A stretch of 64,000 nt of DNA from Cohaesibacter marisflavi (GTDB taxonomy: Bacteria; Pseudomonadota; Alphaproteobacteria; Rhizobiales; Cohaesibacteraceae), in NCBI RefSeq assembly GCF_900115225.1, contig NZ_FOVR01000007.1, positions 124,001-188,000 on the forward strand, in the 5' to 3' direction. The translations under genes were made by a program, and so were the position numbers. Each line of letters begins with the position of its first letter. The stretch's first letter is position 1. The notes beneath the pieces were generated by a model, which searched no databases, was not told where the DNA came from, and worked only from the letters and a program-made list of their open reading frames with translations. Shown piece by piece: positions 54,252 through 63,400 of the stretch.

Positions 54252-54795
54252 ATTTCCCCCCATGGTGCTGAACCGCTCTGCGGCTCATGTTCCATTCTGA
54301 AAGGTCTGTTTTGGACGGCTATGTCTGTTTCGGTAGAGTTCCTCAGCTGCACCGCGACATTTTTTATTCCGACTTATGACAAGACCCTGTGAGTTGTAAG
54401 ACACAGATAACCTGAATATAGGCATCTATCCTTGCTGTGATCTAAAATGAGAGGGTGGGGTAATTCAATTGATGTTTCGTATAATTCCTTTATCCTTTAG
54501 TCTCTTGATGTGTAAAAGGGATTTATACTGAAGTGTTGGGTCGGTTGGGTGGTTTTGACTGGTCTTTTTACTTTAGTTTTATTTATAGGAAAGTCTAATT
54601 TTGAAGCTTTGTTTTGCATGCGCGAAGCCGCGTGAGCGGACTTTGTTGCGCTGCGGTATCGATTGCTGTTTGGTGTGCTACGGGCTGGTTTTGGGCGGGA
54701 AATCCCGTCTTTTCAAATGCGGTTGTTGGGCTCTTGAAAGGGGGGCGAGCCGTTAGGTGATTGACCTTGCCGCCGCGCTCATGCATATGAGAGCC
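54252..54795. other. Region without a gene: divergent promoters
   Basis: 544 bp between the symporter unit and the pseudouridine synthase. It is AT-rich from about 54400 to 54610. I see no reading frame with a ribosome site, no RNA gene and no strong hairpin. Confidence 0.5.
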
Positions 54796-55479
54796 ATGTC
54801 ACATCCGCCCAGCCTGACCCCGCCTCTGGTCAATTACAGCCCGCCCACGGAGCCCTATCTCGAAGTGCTCTATGAGGACGCGCATTTTGTGATCATCAAC
54901 AAGCCATCGGGCCTGTTGAGTGTGCCGGGCAAGGCTGAAGAGCATTGGGACTGTCTGGATTACCGTGCGCGACAGCATTTTGGCGATACGCGAATCGTTC
55001 ACCGGCTGGATATGGATACCTCAGGCATCATGGTGCTGGCGCGCACTGATGACTGCCATCGCAATCTGGGACGGCAATTTGAAAAGCGCAAGGTCGAGAA
55101 GAGCTATGTGGCGCGGGTCTGGGGCGCAATGGCCGAGGATCGGGGCACGGTGGATCTGCCGTTGATCTGCGATTGGCCGAACCGGCCCAAGCAGATGGTG
55201 TCCTTCGAGCATGGCAAGAAGGCGGTGACCGACTGGCAGGTGATCGACCGCGATGCGGTCAGCACGCTGGTGCGGCTGTTCCCCCACACGGGGCGTTCCC
55301 ATCAGCTGCGCGTTCATATGCTCAGTCTGGGGCATGTCATCATGGGGGATCGCTTCTATGCCCAAGGCGAGGCCTTGGACGCTGCAGACAGGCTGATGCT
55401 GCATGCCGAAACGCTACGTTTCATTCATCCAGACAAGGGGGAATGGATGGATTTCATCAGCCCTTGTCCGTTTGGCTAG
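54796..55479 (+). CDS. RluA-family pseudouridine synthase
   Basis: Isomerises uridine in rRNA and possibly tRNA. Motif II HRLDMDTSGIMVLART with the catalytic Asp, VIINKPSGLLSVPG in front and LFPHTGRSHQLRVHML behind fit the RluA subfamily (E. coli RluA acts on 23S U746 and tRNA U32). 227 residues, near RluA length (219). Several close ATGs exist (54781, 54787, 54796); MSHPPS is chosen by family fit, while the Shine-Dalgarno is poor in all cases. Stands alone. Confidence 0.88.
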   Translation: MSHPPSLTPPLVNYSPPTEPYLEVLYEDAHFVIINKPSGLLSVPGKAEEHWDCLDYRARQHFGDTRIVHRLDMDTSGIMVLARTDDCHRNLGRQFEKRKVEKSYVARVWGAMAEDRGTVDLPLICDWPNRPKQMVSFEHGKKAVTDWQVIDRDAVSTLVRLFPHTGRSHQLRVHMLSLGHVIMGDRFYAQGEALDAADRLMLHAETLRFIHPDKGEWMDFISPCPFG

Positions 55480-55531
55480 CGAAGTCGTCTGTTAAGTCTG
55501 GCCGTTTGGTTAGCCAAGCGGTTCGGGGCAT

Positions 55532-56035
55532 TCAGGCGCTACGCCGTTTCAACTGTTCCAGTGTTTCATGCAGACTTGAAAGAAAGCGTGAGCGATCGGC
55601 CTTGGAGAAGGGGGGCGGACCGCCGCCGATGTCGCTGGTCTCACGTAAATCCGCCATCAGGTTGCGCATGGCGACTGCCGAGCCGATGGAATTTTCCGTA
55701 AAAGGCTTGCCGGTGGTGCCGATGACGCTGGCGCCCTTTGTTATGCAGCGTTGGGCGAGCAGAATGTCGGCTGTGACCACCACCGCCTTCGGGTGGGCAA
55801 TGTCGGCGATATGGTCGTCGGCCACATCCGGTCCATCCTCCACCTTGACGAAAGAGATGGGCACCGCCCATTCGTCTTTGCGCGGCAGGCGCATGAACTG
55901 GTTGGCCACAAGCGTAACCGGAACGCCATGGCGCTCGGCTACCTTGTAGACCTCTTCCTTGACGGGGCAAGCATCGGCGTCGACCAGAATTTCGACCGGT
56001 CGGGAGGTTGCTTGCTCCGATTGTTCTTCACTCAT
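55532..56035 (-). CDS. yaiI: YaiI/YqxD family protein (DUF188)
   Basis: 167 residues matching UPF0178: EILVDADACPVKEEVYKVAERHG at the start, VTLVANQFMRLP, IAHPKAVVVTADILLAQRCI and FTENSIGSAVAMRNLMADLRE. The fold is PIN/NYN nuclease-like with conserved Asp residues, but no activity is established. The start overlaps the glycerate kinase stop by four bases, so it is translated from that transcript. Confidence 0.92.
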   Translation of the reverse strand: MSEEQSEQATSRPVEILVDADACPVKEEVYKVAERHGVPVTLVANQFMRLPRKDEWAVPISFVKVEDGPDVADDHIADIAHPKAVVVTADILLAQRCITKGASVIGTTGKPFTENSIGSAVAMRNLMADLRETSDIGGGPPPFSKADRSRFLSSLHETLEQLKRRSA

Positions 56036-57330
56036 TTGTCTTTGTCCACCAGACAGATCTGAATATCTGCGACGTTGGTGCCCGTGGCGCCGATCATCAG
56101 GTGATCACCGGCAAGTTCAAGGGCCTTGTAGCTGTCATTGTTGGCCAGAAGCGCCTGTGGTCTTTCGCCGGTCTGGCGAATGCGGTGGAGGGTTTCGGCA
56201 TCCACCAGCCCTCCGGCGCTGTCTGTTGGTCCATCGCGTCCATCGGTGCCGCCGGACAAGAACACCCAGTCCCCTTCAATCGGGTTGGCTTCATTGGCGG
56301 CTGCAAAGCGCAGGGCCAGTTCCTGATTGCGTCCGCCCTTGCCATCGCCCTTCAGGGTGACAGTGGTTTCGCCGCCCCAGATATAGACAGTCTTCTGCTC
56401 TTCGGGCGCGTTTCTGGCGGCTTCGAGCAACTGGGGGGCGATCTCTTCCACGTCGCCTTCGAGCAGGTCGTCCAGAATGAGACCGCGCCAGCCCATGGGC
56501 AGGGACTCCAATATGGCATCAAGACTGAGCCGGTTGGAGCCTATGAGCAGGTTGGTCGTATTGGAGAAATCGATCTCCGCCTCTCCTCCGTCTGCCTCCA
56601 GTGCGGCTTTGACTGATGGGGGCAACTGATCCACAAGGCCCTTGGCTTCAAACAGGGCCAGAGCGTCTTTCTTGCTGCCAAGCGGCGGATTGGTCGGGCC
56701 CGAGGCTATGACGCTGAGATCATCACCGACCACGTCGGAGAGAATATAGCTCTGAACAGGGGCAGGCGCTGCCAATTGGCTGAGGCCGCCGCCTTTGAGC
56801 AAAGACAGGTTTTGGCGAACCAGATTCATTTCCTGAATATTGTAGCCATTTGCGAGCAGCAACTTGTTGATAGCGATTTTATCGTCAAGGTTGAGGCCTG
56901 GGAGCGGCGCAGGTAGGAGAGCTGAGCCGCCGCCACTGATCAATACGATGACGCGGTCTTCAGGGGTGGTCGTTGCCAGCAGATCCATGATGGCCTTGCC
57001 CGCTTTCAGGCCGTTTTCATCGGGAACCGGATGGGCTGCCGCATAGCAGGTTGCTCCCTCAATGGGGGCGTCATTTTCGTAGTTGGTGATGACAAGACAT
57101 TCATAGGCAGTGTCCGCTGGCAGGGCCTTGAGGCATGTTTGCGCCATGGCGCCCGCCGCTTTGCCAAGGGCAATGATCAGATATCGCCCTTCTTGCAGGG
57201 GAACCAGAGGGGTTTGTTCGAATGTCTTTTCCAGAGCCAGACGTGGATCTGCCGCCGCAACGCCTGCCTCAAACAGGGCTGTTGCCAGATCGCGCAATTG
57301 TTCGATGTCATTTCCGGTGTCTGTCACCAT
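56032..57330 (-). CDS. Glycerate 2-kinase (MOFRL family)
   Basis: Phosphorylates glycerate to 2-phosphoglycerate in serine-cycle, glyoxylate or tartrate metabolism. 432 residues with the DUF4147 N-terminal domain (LIIALGKAAGAMAQ, VLISGGGSALLPAPLPG) and the MOFRL C-terminal domain (GGETTVTLKGDGKGGRNQELAL, SGGTDGRDGPTDSAGG). Usual names are gckA or ttuD; the choice cannot be made here. In an operon with yaiI. Confidence 0.92.
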   Translation of the reverse strand: MVTDTGNDIEQLRDLATALFEAGVAAADPRLALEKTFEQTPLVPLQEGRYLIIALGKAAGAMAQTCLKALPADTAYECLVITNYENDAPIEGATCYAAAHPVPDENGLKAGKAIMDLLATTTPEDRVIVLISGGGSALLPAPLPGLNLDDKIAINKLLLANGYNIQEMNLVRQNLSLLKGGGLSQLAAPAPVQSYILSDVVGDDLSVIASGPTNPPLGSKKDALALFEAKGLVDQLPPSVKAALEADGGEAEIDFSNTTNLLIGSNRLSLDAILESLPMGWRGLILDDLLEGDVEEIAPQLLEAARNAPEEQKTVYIWGGETTVTLKGDGKGGRNQELALRFAAANEANPIEGDWVFLSGGTDGRDGPTDSAGGLVDAETLHRIRQTGERPQALLANNDSYKALELAGDHLMIGATGTNVADIQICLVDKDK

Positions 57331-57790
57331 CGCCTCCCGCGTTTGTTTGGTATGACTATAGTGGTGCGGCGGGAAAAGGACCAGTCATGTCTCCTTGTTG
57401 AGGGCATGCAAGCAGAGGGCTTGTGAAAAAGCAGGTCCTTTCTTTCAAGGATCGTCTTTCAGGGCTGTCTTGTTGCATGTCTCGGGGAAGGCGAAAGGAG
57501 TGTTGGCACAAAAAAGATGCCCTGTCCCAGACGGATCTGGGACAGGGCATGATTGCCACTTGGGCGGGGGTCGAATCTCATGCAAAATCGGGGAGGAGGC
57601 AGCATGAGACTAGAGGGGGTCCCCGTCGCAAATGACCTCGCCTCTTTGCAGAGGCTTCGTTGGCTCACTTACAAGGGACAGTTTAAGACTTTCGTCTTAT
57701 GCGCAAAAGAGGTTTTATCGCCTACCAGCCTTGATGGGACTGCATGACTAGGCCCTAAATTGCGGATTTTCTTAGATATTTTTACGTATT
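57331..57790. other. Intergenic region with orphan terminator
   Basis: 460 bp without a convincing gene. It contains the strong hairpin at 57517-57550 and a second stem GCCTCT-ttgc-AGAGGC at 57640-57655. The arrangement could mean a small RNA read on the minus strand ending at 57510, but no promoter is identified. Confidence 0.4.
57508..57550 (-). terminator. Strong minus-strand terminator
   Basis: A perfect 14-bp inverted repeat, ATGCCCTGTCCCAG and its complement, loop acggat; on the minus strand it ends in CTTTTTTG. Confidence 0.8.
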
Positions 57791-57925
57791 TTAGTTGTCT
57801 CTGTGGTCGTAGAAGGTCATGGCGTCCCATTCGCGCGGGTTTGGATGAACGCGCGGCTCTGAGGATCCAAGATTCTGGAAAATCTTCAGGGCGAGGGAAA
57901 AGGGGTTGAGGCTTTTTTCGGACAT
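57791..57925 (-). CDS. Small protein of unknown function
   Basis: A 44-residue frame: MSEKSLNPFSLALKIFQNLG, then SSEPRVHPNPREWDAMTFYD and HRDN. The C-terminal HPNPREWDAMTFYDHRDN has a composed, conserved look, and GTGGAA precedes the ATG, so it is probably real. I do not recognise a function. The frame is open much further upstream, but that part is unlike protein. It is divergent from imuA, with the LexA box 190 bp away, and may end at the 57508 terminator. Confidence 0.45.
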   Translation of the reverse strand: MSEKSLNPFSLALKIFQNLGSSEPRVHPNPREWDAMTFYDHRDN

Positions 57926-58114
57926 GGGTTCCACTTTCTCGTCATCATGTGTGGTTCGTATCGTACGGCGTCTTGATGCATATTTTGGCGGTTTTCTGCA
58001 GATTTTGAAGAGACAAGTTTGCGACTCATTTATGCACCATATGCATATCTTCAAATTTGATGATGCAAATATGTGATGTCGAAGGGCGCTGACAAGGGAC
58101 AAAAAACGTGATAT

Positions 58115-58129
58115 GTTCCTGTTATGTTC
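58115..58129. promoter_or_regulatory. LexA box of the imuA-imuB-dnaE2 operon
   Basis: GTTC, seven bases (ctgttat), GTTC: exact match to the direct-repeat SOS box of alphaproteobacteria. It ends 16 bp before the imuA ATG. Confidence 0.9.
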
Positions 58130-58145
58130 TTTTTCGGAGTGAGAC

Positions 58146-58814
58146 ATGTATGAGCGGTTTGATGAAGCCTTTCCTCTAAGAGGGGGACGAGCGCATGAGG
58201 TGACCGGACAGGGCGCCGCTGTCTTTGCCGCGATTGCTTGCGGGGTTGGGGTGCGAATGGATAAGCGGCCAGCCATGTGGCTGGTTGAAGAGTGGCGGGC
58301 GGAGGGGCTCAATCCGGATGGATTGGCGCTGTTTTGTGATCCGCGCCATGTGCTGCTGGTGCGGGTGTCTGATCAAAAAGCCATGTTGGCCGCTGCCGAA
58401 GAAGCTTTGCGGTCTGGCGCTGTTTCGACAGTGGTGGCTGAGGTGCCGCGTGATCTCACCTTCACGGCGGGGCGACGCCTGCAATTGGCCGCAGAGGAAG
58501 GCAAGGCTACGGGCATTTTGATGATCGGCGAGGGGATGGGCAATAATGCGGCGGAAAGTCGCTGGCATTGTACACCGCTCTTCTCCCCGAAATTCCGGCA
58601 AAATCAGGTGGCTATGCAGTCGCTTCAGACTCCCGACTCGACTCTTCAGCGTTGGCAGCTTATAAAGAACAAATCAGGAACATTAGGGTGTTGGGATCTT
58701 GTTTGGGATGCAGAGACGCGTCGTGTCATTGTGGTTTCCGAGGCTGGCGAGCGACCGCATTCTGCGGCGCGCGGTGGGGACGACTCCTTTTGCCCTCACG
58801 TTGCAGCAGAGTAA
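58146..58814 (+). CDS. imuA: SOS mutagenesis protein ImuA
   Basis: RecA-related protein of the SOS mutasome; joins ImuB and DnaE2 in error-prone lesion bypass. The 222 residues follow the ImuA pattern (GGRAHEVTGQGAAVFAAIACG, LALFCDPRHVLLVRVSDQKAMLAAAEEALRSG, DLTFTAGRRLQLAAEEG, quoted in part, and SRWHCTPL) without Walker motifs. GGAGTGA precedes the ATG. The 3' end overlaps imuB by 107 bp. Regulation by LexA is supported by the box at 58115. Confidence 0.93.
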   Translation: MYERFDEAFPLRGGRAHEVTGQGAAVFAAIACGVGVRMDKRPAMWLVEEWRAEGLNPDGLALFCDPRHVLLVRVSDQKAMLAAAEEALRSGAVSTVVAEVPRDLTFTAGRRLQLAAEEGKATGILMIGEGMGNNAAESRWHCTPLFSPKFRQNQVAMQSLQTPDSTLQRWQLIKNKSGTLGCWDLVWDAETRRVIVVSEAGERPHSAARGGDDSFCPHVAAE

Positions 58815-60429
58815 TGCCGAGCGGCTTTATTGCCTGAATGAGAGCGCCGAGCGGGAAGGGCTTCAGCGCGGTATGGGGCTGGCAGATGCCCGGGCCCTGT
58901 GCCCGTCCTTGCAGACCATGCCGGCAGATCGTGAGGCGGACGCGCATTTCCTGCAATTGCTGGCGCGTTGGGCCGGACGCTTCTGCCCCTGGGTTGGGTT
59001 GGATGGCGACGACGGCCTGTTGCTGGATGTGACGGGCTCCACTCATCTGTTTGGTGGCGAACTGGCGCTGCTGGAGGTCATCGAGGAGCGTTTGGCGCGA
59101 GGCGGAATTTCCGTGCAGCAGGGGCTTGCGGATACGCGCGGTGCGGCTTGGGCGCTGGCCCATTATGGCGGCTGGATGCCCGATGAGGCCCGGGGGGATG
59201 CTTCCGGTTCTGGACATGTTGAGACGGAGGCCAGCACGGCGGCGCATGAGAAAAGATCTTCCGGCCTTGCGGTGCGGCTGGCTCTTTCGGGCAAGGCACT
59301 TGCTGCTATCGGGCATTTGCCGGTTGCTGCCTTGCGGCTGGAAGAAAAGGTCTGCACGGGGCTGATGCGGCTTGGGGTGCGCACCATCGAGGCGCTTTAT
59401 GCCCTGCCACGGGCGACGGTGACCCGCCGCTTCGGGTTGGAGCCCTTGATGCGGTTGGATCAGGCGCTGGGGCACAGGGAGGAGGCCATCTCTCCTCTGT
59501 CCGAGGCGCCCCATTACGGGGTGCGGATGAGCCTGCCCGAACCGATCGGGCTGGCCGATGATGTCATGGCGGTGGCGGCCAAACTGCTGGACCGGCTTTG
59601 CAACAAGCTGGACCGGCAGGGCGCCGGAGCGCGGGTGTTGCAACTGACCATGCGGCGCATGGATATGGAGGCCAGTCAGGTGGAATTGCGGCTGGCGCGT
59701 CCGATGCGGGAAGCGGCGCGGATTCTGCCTCTGTTCGAACGCAGCGTGGGCGAGGTGGATGCCGGTTTCGGGATCGACATGATGCGGCTGGAAGCCACTG
59801 TTGTAGAACCCATGGCCGATGACCAGATGACGAGCGTGGTGTTGAGCAATGGGGGCCGTGAGGCGGACAGGGAAGCCGCATCAAGGGGCGAAGATCACGC
59901 GCTAGATGATCTGGTCTCCCGGCTTGGTAGTCGCATAGGGCTAGAGAATATCCTGCGCTTTGTTCCTGCCGACAGCCATATTCCAGAGCGTAGTTTTTCT
60001 TTGCAACCTGCTGCATGGACCAAAGCGGTTGCCGCCTGGCCGGGGCTTGGAGGAAAAAAGGGGGCTGATCGGGACGCCCGCAAAGAGGGGACGCAGAACG
60101 AAGAGGCCAGCGGTCCCCGCTCACCGCGCCCTGTGCGGCTGTTTCCGCCTGAGCCCATCGTGCTGCCTTTATCCTCGGAGCCTGATCCTGTGCGCCGTGA
60201 GCCGCCAGCACATTTTCGTTGGCGACGGATGCAGCTGTCCGTGGCCTATGCGCGCGGGCCGGAACGGATTGCGCCGGAATGGTGGTGGGAGGATCCTGCA
60301 TGGCGGTCTGGCATTCGGGACTATTGGTGGGTGGAGACGCGGCAGGGTTGGCGTCTCTGGCTGTTCCATACGCCACAAAACCGTTTGACCCATCTTTCCA
60401 GTTGGTTCGTGCAGGGTGAATTTGCATGA
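58708..60429 (+). CDS. imuB: Y-family-like protein ImuB
   Basis: Non-catalytic Y-family relative that bridges the beta clamp, ImuA and DnaE2. 573 residues begin MQRRVVSLWFPRLASDRILRR (quoted in part), where the catalytic FDxFFA motif is replaced, and GDDGLLLDVTGSTHLFGGE replaces the second acidic motif, as usual for ImuB. The little-finger region and a C-terminal domain (YWWVETRQGWRLWLFHTPQN) follow. ATG at 58708 is preferred over TTG 58699. The stop overlaps dnaE2 by four bases. Confidence 0.94.
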   Translation: MQRRVVSLWFPRLASDRILRRAVGTTPFALTLQQSNAERLYCLNESAEREGLQRGMGLADARALCPSLQTMPADREADAHFLQLLARWAGRFCPWVGLDGDDGLLLDVTGSTHLFGGELALLEVIEERLARGGISVQQGLADTRGAAWALAHYGGWMPDEARGDASGSGHVETEASTAAHEKRSSGLAVRLALSGKALAAIGHLPVAALRLEEKVCTGLMRLGVRTIEALYALPRATVTRRFGLEPLMRLDQALGHREEAISPLSEAPHYGVRMSLPEPIGLADDVMAVAAKLLDRLCNKLDRQGAGARVLQLTMRRMDMEASQVELRLARPMREAARILPLFERSVGEVDAGFGIDMMRLEATVVEPMADDQMTSVVLSNGGREADREAASRGEDHALDDLVSRLGSRIGLENILRFVPADSHIPERSFSLQPAAWTKAVAAWPGLGGKKGADRDARKEGTQNEEASGPRSPRPVRLFPPEPIVLPLSSEPDPVRREPPAHFRWRRMQLSVAYARGPERIAPEWWWEDPAWRSGIRDYWWVETRQGWRLWLFHTPQNRLTHLSSWFVQGEFA

Positions 60430-63400
60430 CGAGTAATCCCACCCGCGCACAAGGCGCGGCCACGCCACCTGCAAAGGGGCCGACGCCGAATTCCGGTGCC
60501 GTGTCGCCCGAGCAGTTGGCCACGATGCGGCCGACCGCTTATGCGGAACTGTGTGTCGCGTCCAATTTTACCTTCCTTATGGGGGCGTCTCATCCTGAAG
60601 AGTTGGTCATTCGCGCAGCCGAGCTTGGGTTGGAGGCGATTGCCATCACAGACCGGAATTCTCTGGCTGGTGTGGTGCGGGCTTTTTCCGCACTCAAGGA
60701 GTTGAAACGCCAGATCGAGGAGCAAGCCGACAAGCAGTTGGAGGCGATCAAGCTGCGCTCTAGCCAGCGGATCGATCCGTCCAGCCGTCAACCACTGGAC
60801 GCCGAGGGAACTGCTGAGCTATCGGCTGCTGGGGTGGTCAAGCTGCCGCGCCTTATTACCGGGGCGCGTCTGGTGCTTACCGACAGCTCCCTTGATTGGG
60901 TGGCGCTGCCCACAGATCGGGCTGCCTATCAGCGGCTGACGCGGCTGTTGACCCTTGGCAAGCGGCGGGCCGAGAAGGGGGAATGCCTTCTTCATTTTGC
61001 CGACCTGCTGGAAGCCGGATCGGGGATGATGCTGATTGCTCTGCCGCAGGCAGGGCTGGAATACCCCGATGTCGAGCCGCAGATCAGGCGGGCGGTGGCC
61101 CAGTTCCCCGGACGTGTTTTTCTGGGGGCCGCGCCTGCCTATAATGGGTCGGATCAGGCCTGGTTTGATGCCTGTTCTGCCCTTGCCTACAAGTTGGCTG
61201 CTCCCATGGTGGCGGTGGGGGATGTGCTTATGCATCACGGGCGGCGGCGGCAGTTGGCCGATGTGCTGACCTGCTTGCGCGAACATATCACCATTGATGA
61301 TATCGGCTCCCGCGCTCTGCCCAATGCTGAGCGGAGGCTCAAGGGAGCGGCGGATATGGTGCGGCTTTATCGGCGCCATCCGGCGGCGATCCGGCGCGCC
61401 ACTGAGATTGCCATGCGCTGTAGCTTCATCCTTGATGAGTTGAGCTATCAATATCCCGATGAGGTGGCGGGTGAGGAAAGTCCGCAGGCGCGGCTTGAGC
61501 GGCTGACCAATGAGGGGCTTGCCCGGCGCTATCCGCAAGGGGTGCCGGAGAAATCCCGTTCTTTGGCCGATAAGGAACTGGCGCTTGTCGGTAAGCTCGG
61601 GTTCGCTGCCTATTTCCTCACCGTGCATGACATCGTGGCTTTTGCGCGCAGCAAGGATATCCTTTGTCAGGGGCGCGGCTCTGCGGCCAACTCGATCCTC
61701 TGTTTTGCTCTCGGGATTACCGATGTGGCGCCGGAAACCATCACCATGGTGTTCGAGCGCTTTGTCTCTGAGCATCGTGGCGAGCCGCCTGATATCGATG
61801 TGGATTTCGAGCATGAGCGGCGCGAAGAGGTGATCCAGCATATCTATGAGCGCTATGGCCGTCACCGTGCTGGCCTTTGCGCCACGGTGATCCATTTCCG
61901 TACACGCTCGGCCATTCGCGAGGTGGGCAAGGTGATGGGCCTGTCGCAGGATGTGACGGCGGCACTTTCCGGCCAGATCTGGGGCTGGTCGACCGATGGG
62001 GTGGACATGAAGCGGATGCGCGAGCTGGGGCTTGATCCGAGTGACCGGCGGTTGATGCAGACTATCGGCCTGATCGCTGAAATTATCGGTTTCCCGCGTC
62101 ACCTCTCTCAGCATGTGGGCGGTTTCATCATTACGCGCGGGCGGCTGGATGAGCTTTGCCCGATCGAGAATGCTGCGATGGAAGACCGTACCATCATCGA
62201 GTGGGACAAGGATGATATTGATGCGCTGGGCATCCTCAAGGTGGATATTCTGAGCCTCGGCATGCTGACCTGCATCCGTAAGAGCTTCGATCTGCTCAGG
62301 GAGCATGAGGGGCTTGTGCATAGCATCGGCTCGGTGCCGCAGGAGGACGGGGCGACCTATGACATGCTGTGCGTGGCCGATGCGGTGGGGGTGTTTCAGG
62401 TGGAGAGTCGGGCGCAGATGAACTTTCTACCCCGCATGCGCCCGCGCACCTTTTACGATCTGGTGGTCGAGGTGGCCATCGTGCGGCCCGGCCCCATTCA
62501 GGGGGGGATGGTACATCCCTATATCAACCGACGGCAGGGGCGGGAGAAGGTCTGGTTCCCCTCCACGGCGCTGGAAGAGGTGCTGGGAAAGACGCTCGGA
62601 GTGCCTTTGTTTCAGGAACAGGCAATGCAGATTGCCGTGGTGGCTGCTGGCTTTAGCCCCGAGGAAGCCGACCGGCTGCGGCGCTCGCTTGCCACCTTCC
62701 GGCGGATGGGGACTATTCACAGCTTCAAGGAGAGGTTCGTGAGTGGCATGCTGGAGCGAGGCTATGACAAGGATTTTGCCGAGCGCTGCTTTTCGCAGAT
62801 CGAGGGTTTTGGTGAATATGGCTTTCCGGAGAGCCACGCGGCGGCTTTTGCCATGCTGGCCTATGTGTCGGCATGGCTCAAATGCCATCACCCTGCGGTT
62901 TTTGCTTGTGCCCTGCTCAACTCCCAGCCGATGGGATTTTATGCGCCGGCACAGATTGTGCGGGATGCACGCGAGCATGGCATCGAGATTCGGCCCATTT
63001 GCGTCAATAACAGCGCTTGGGACAATATGCTCGAGCGGCGGCTGGATGGGGCGCTGGCCATCCGGCTCGGCTTTCGCCAGATCAAGGGCTTTTCCGCCGA
63101 GGATGCCGACTGGATCGTGGCAGCAAGAGGCAACGGCTACCCCGATCCGCAAAGCGTCTGGCAGCGGGCAGGCCTTAAAGGCGGGGCGATGGAGCGACTG
63201 GCCGAAGCGGATGCCTTTGTCAGCATGGAGATGGGGCGACGCGAGGCGCTCTGGCAGGTCAAGGCCCTGTCTGGCCTCAAGCCGTTGCCGCTGTTCAACG
63301 ATCCGATTGATGGCGAGTGCATCAATGAGCCCTCGGTCTCCTTGCCGCAGATGCATCTGGGGGAAGAGGTGGTAGAGGATTATGTTTCCATGCGCCTGTC

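Noticed and set aside
60819-62321. 500-codon minus-strand frame opposite dnaE2
   Set aside because: DnaE2 is certain on the other strand. The antisense frame is rich in His, Arg and Pro and shows no motif.
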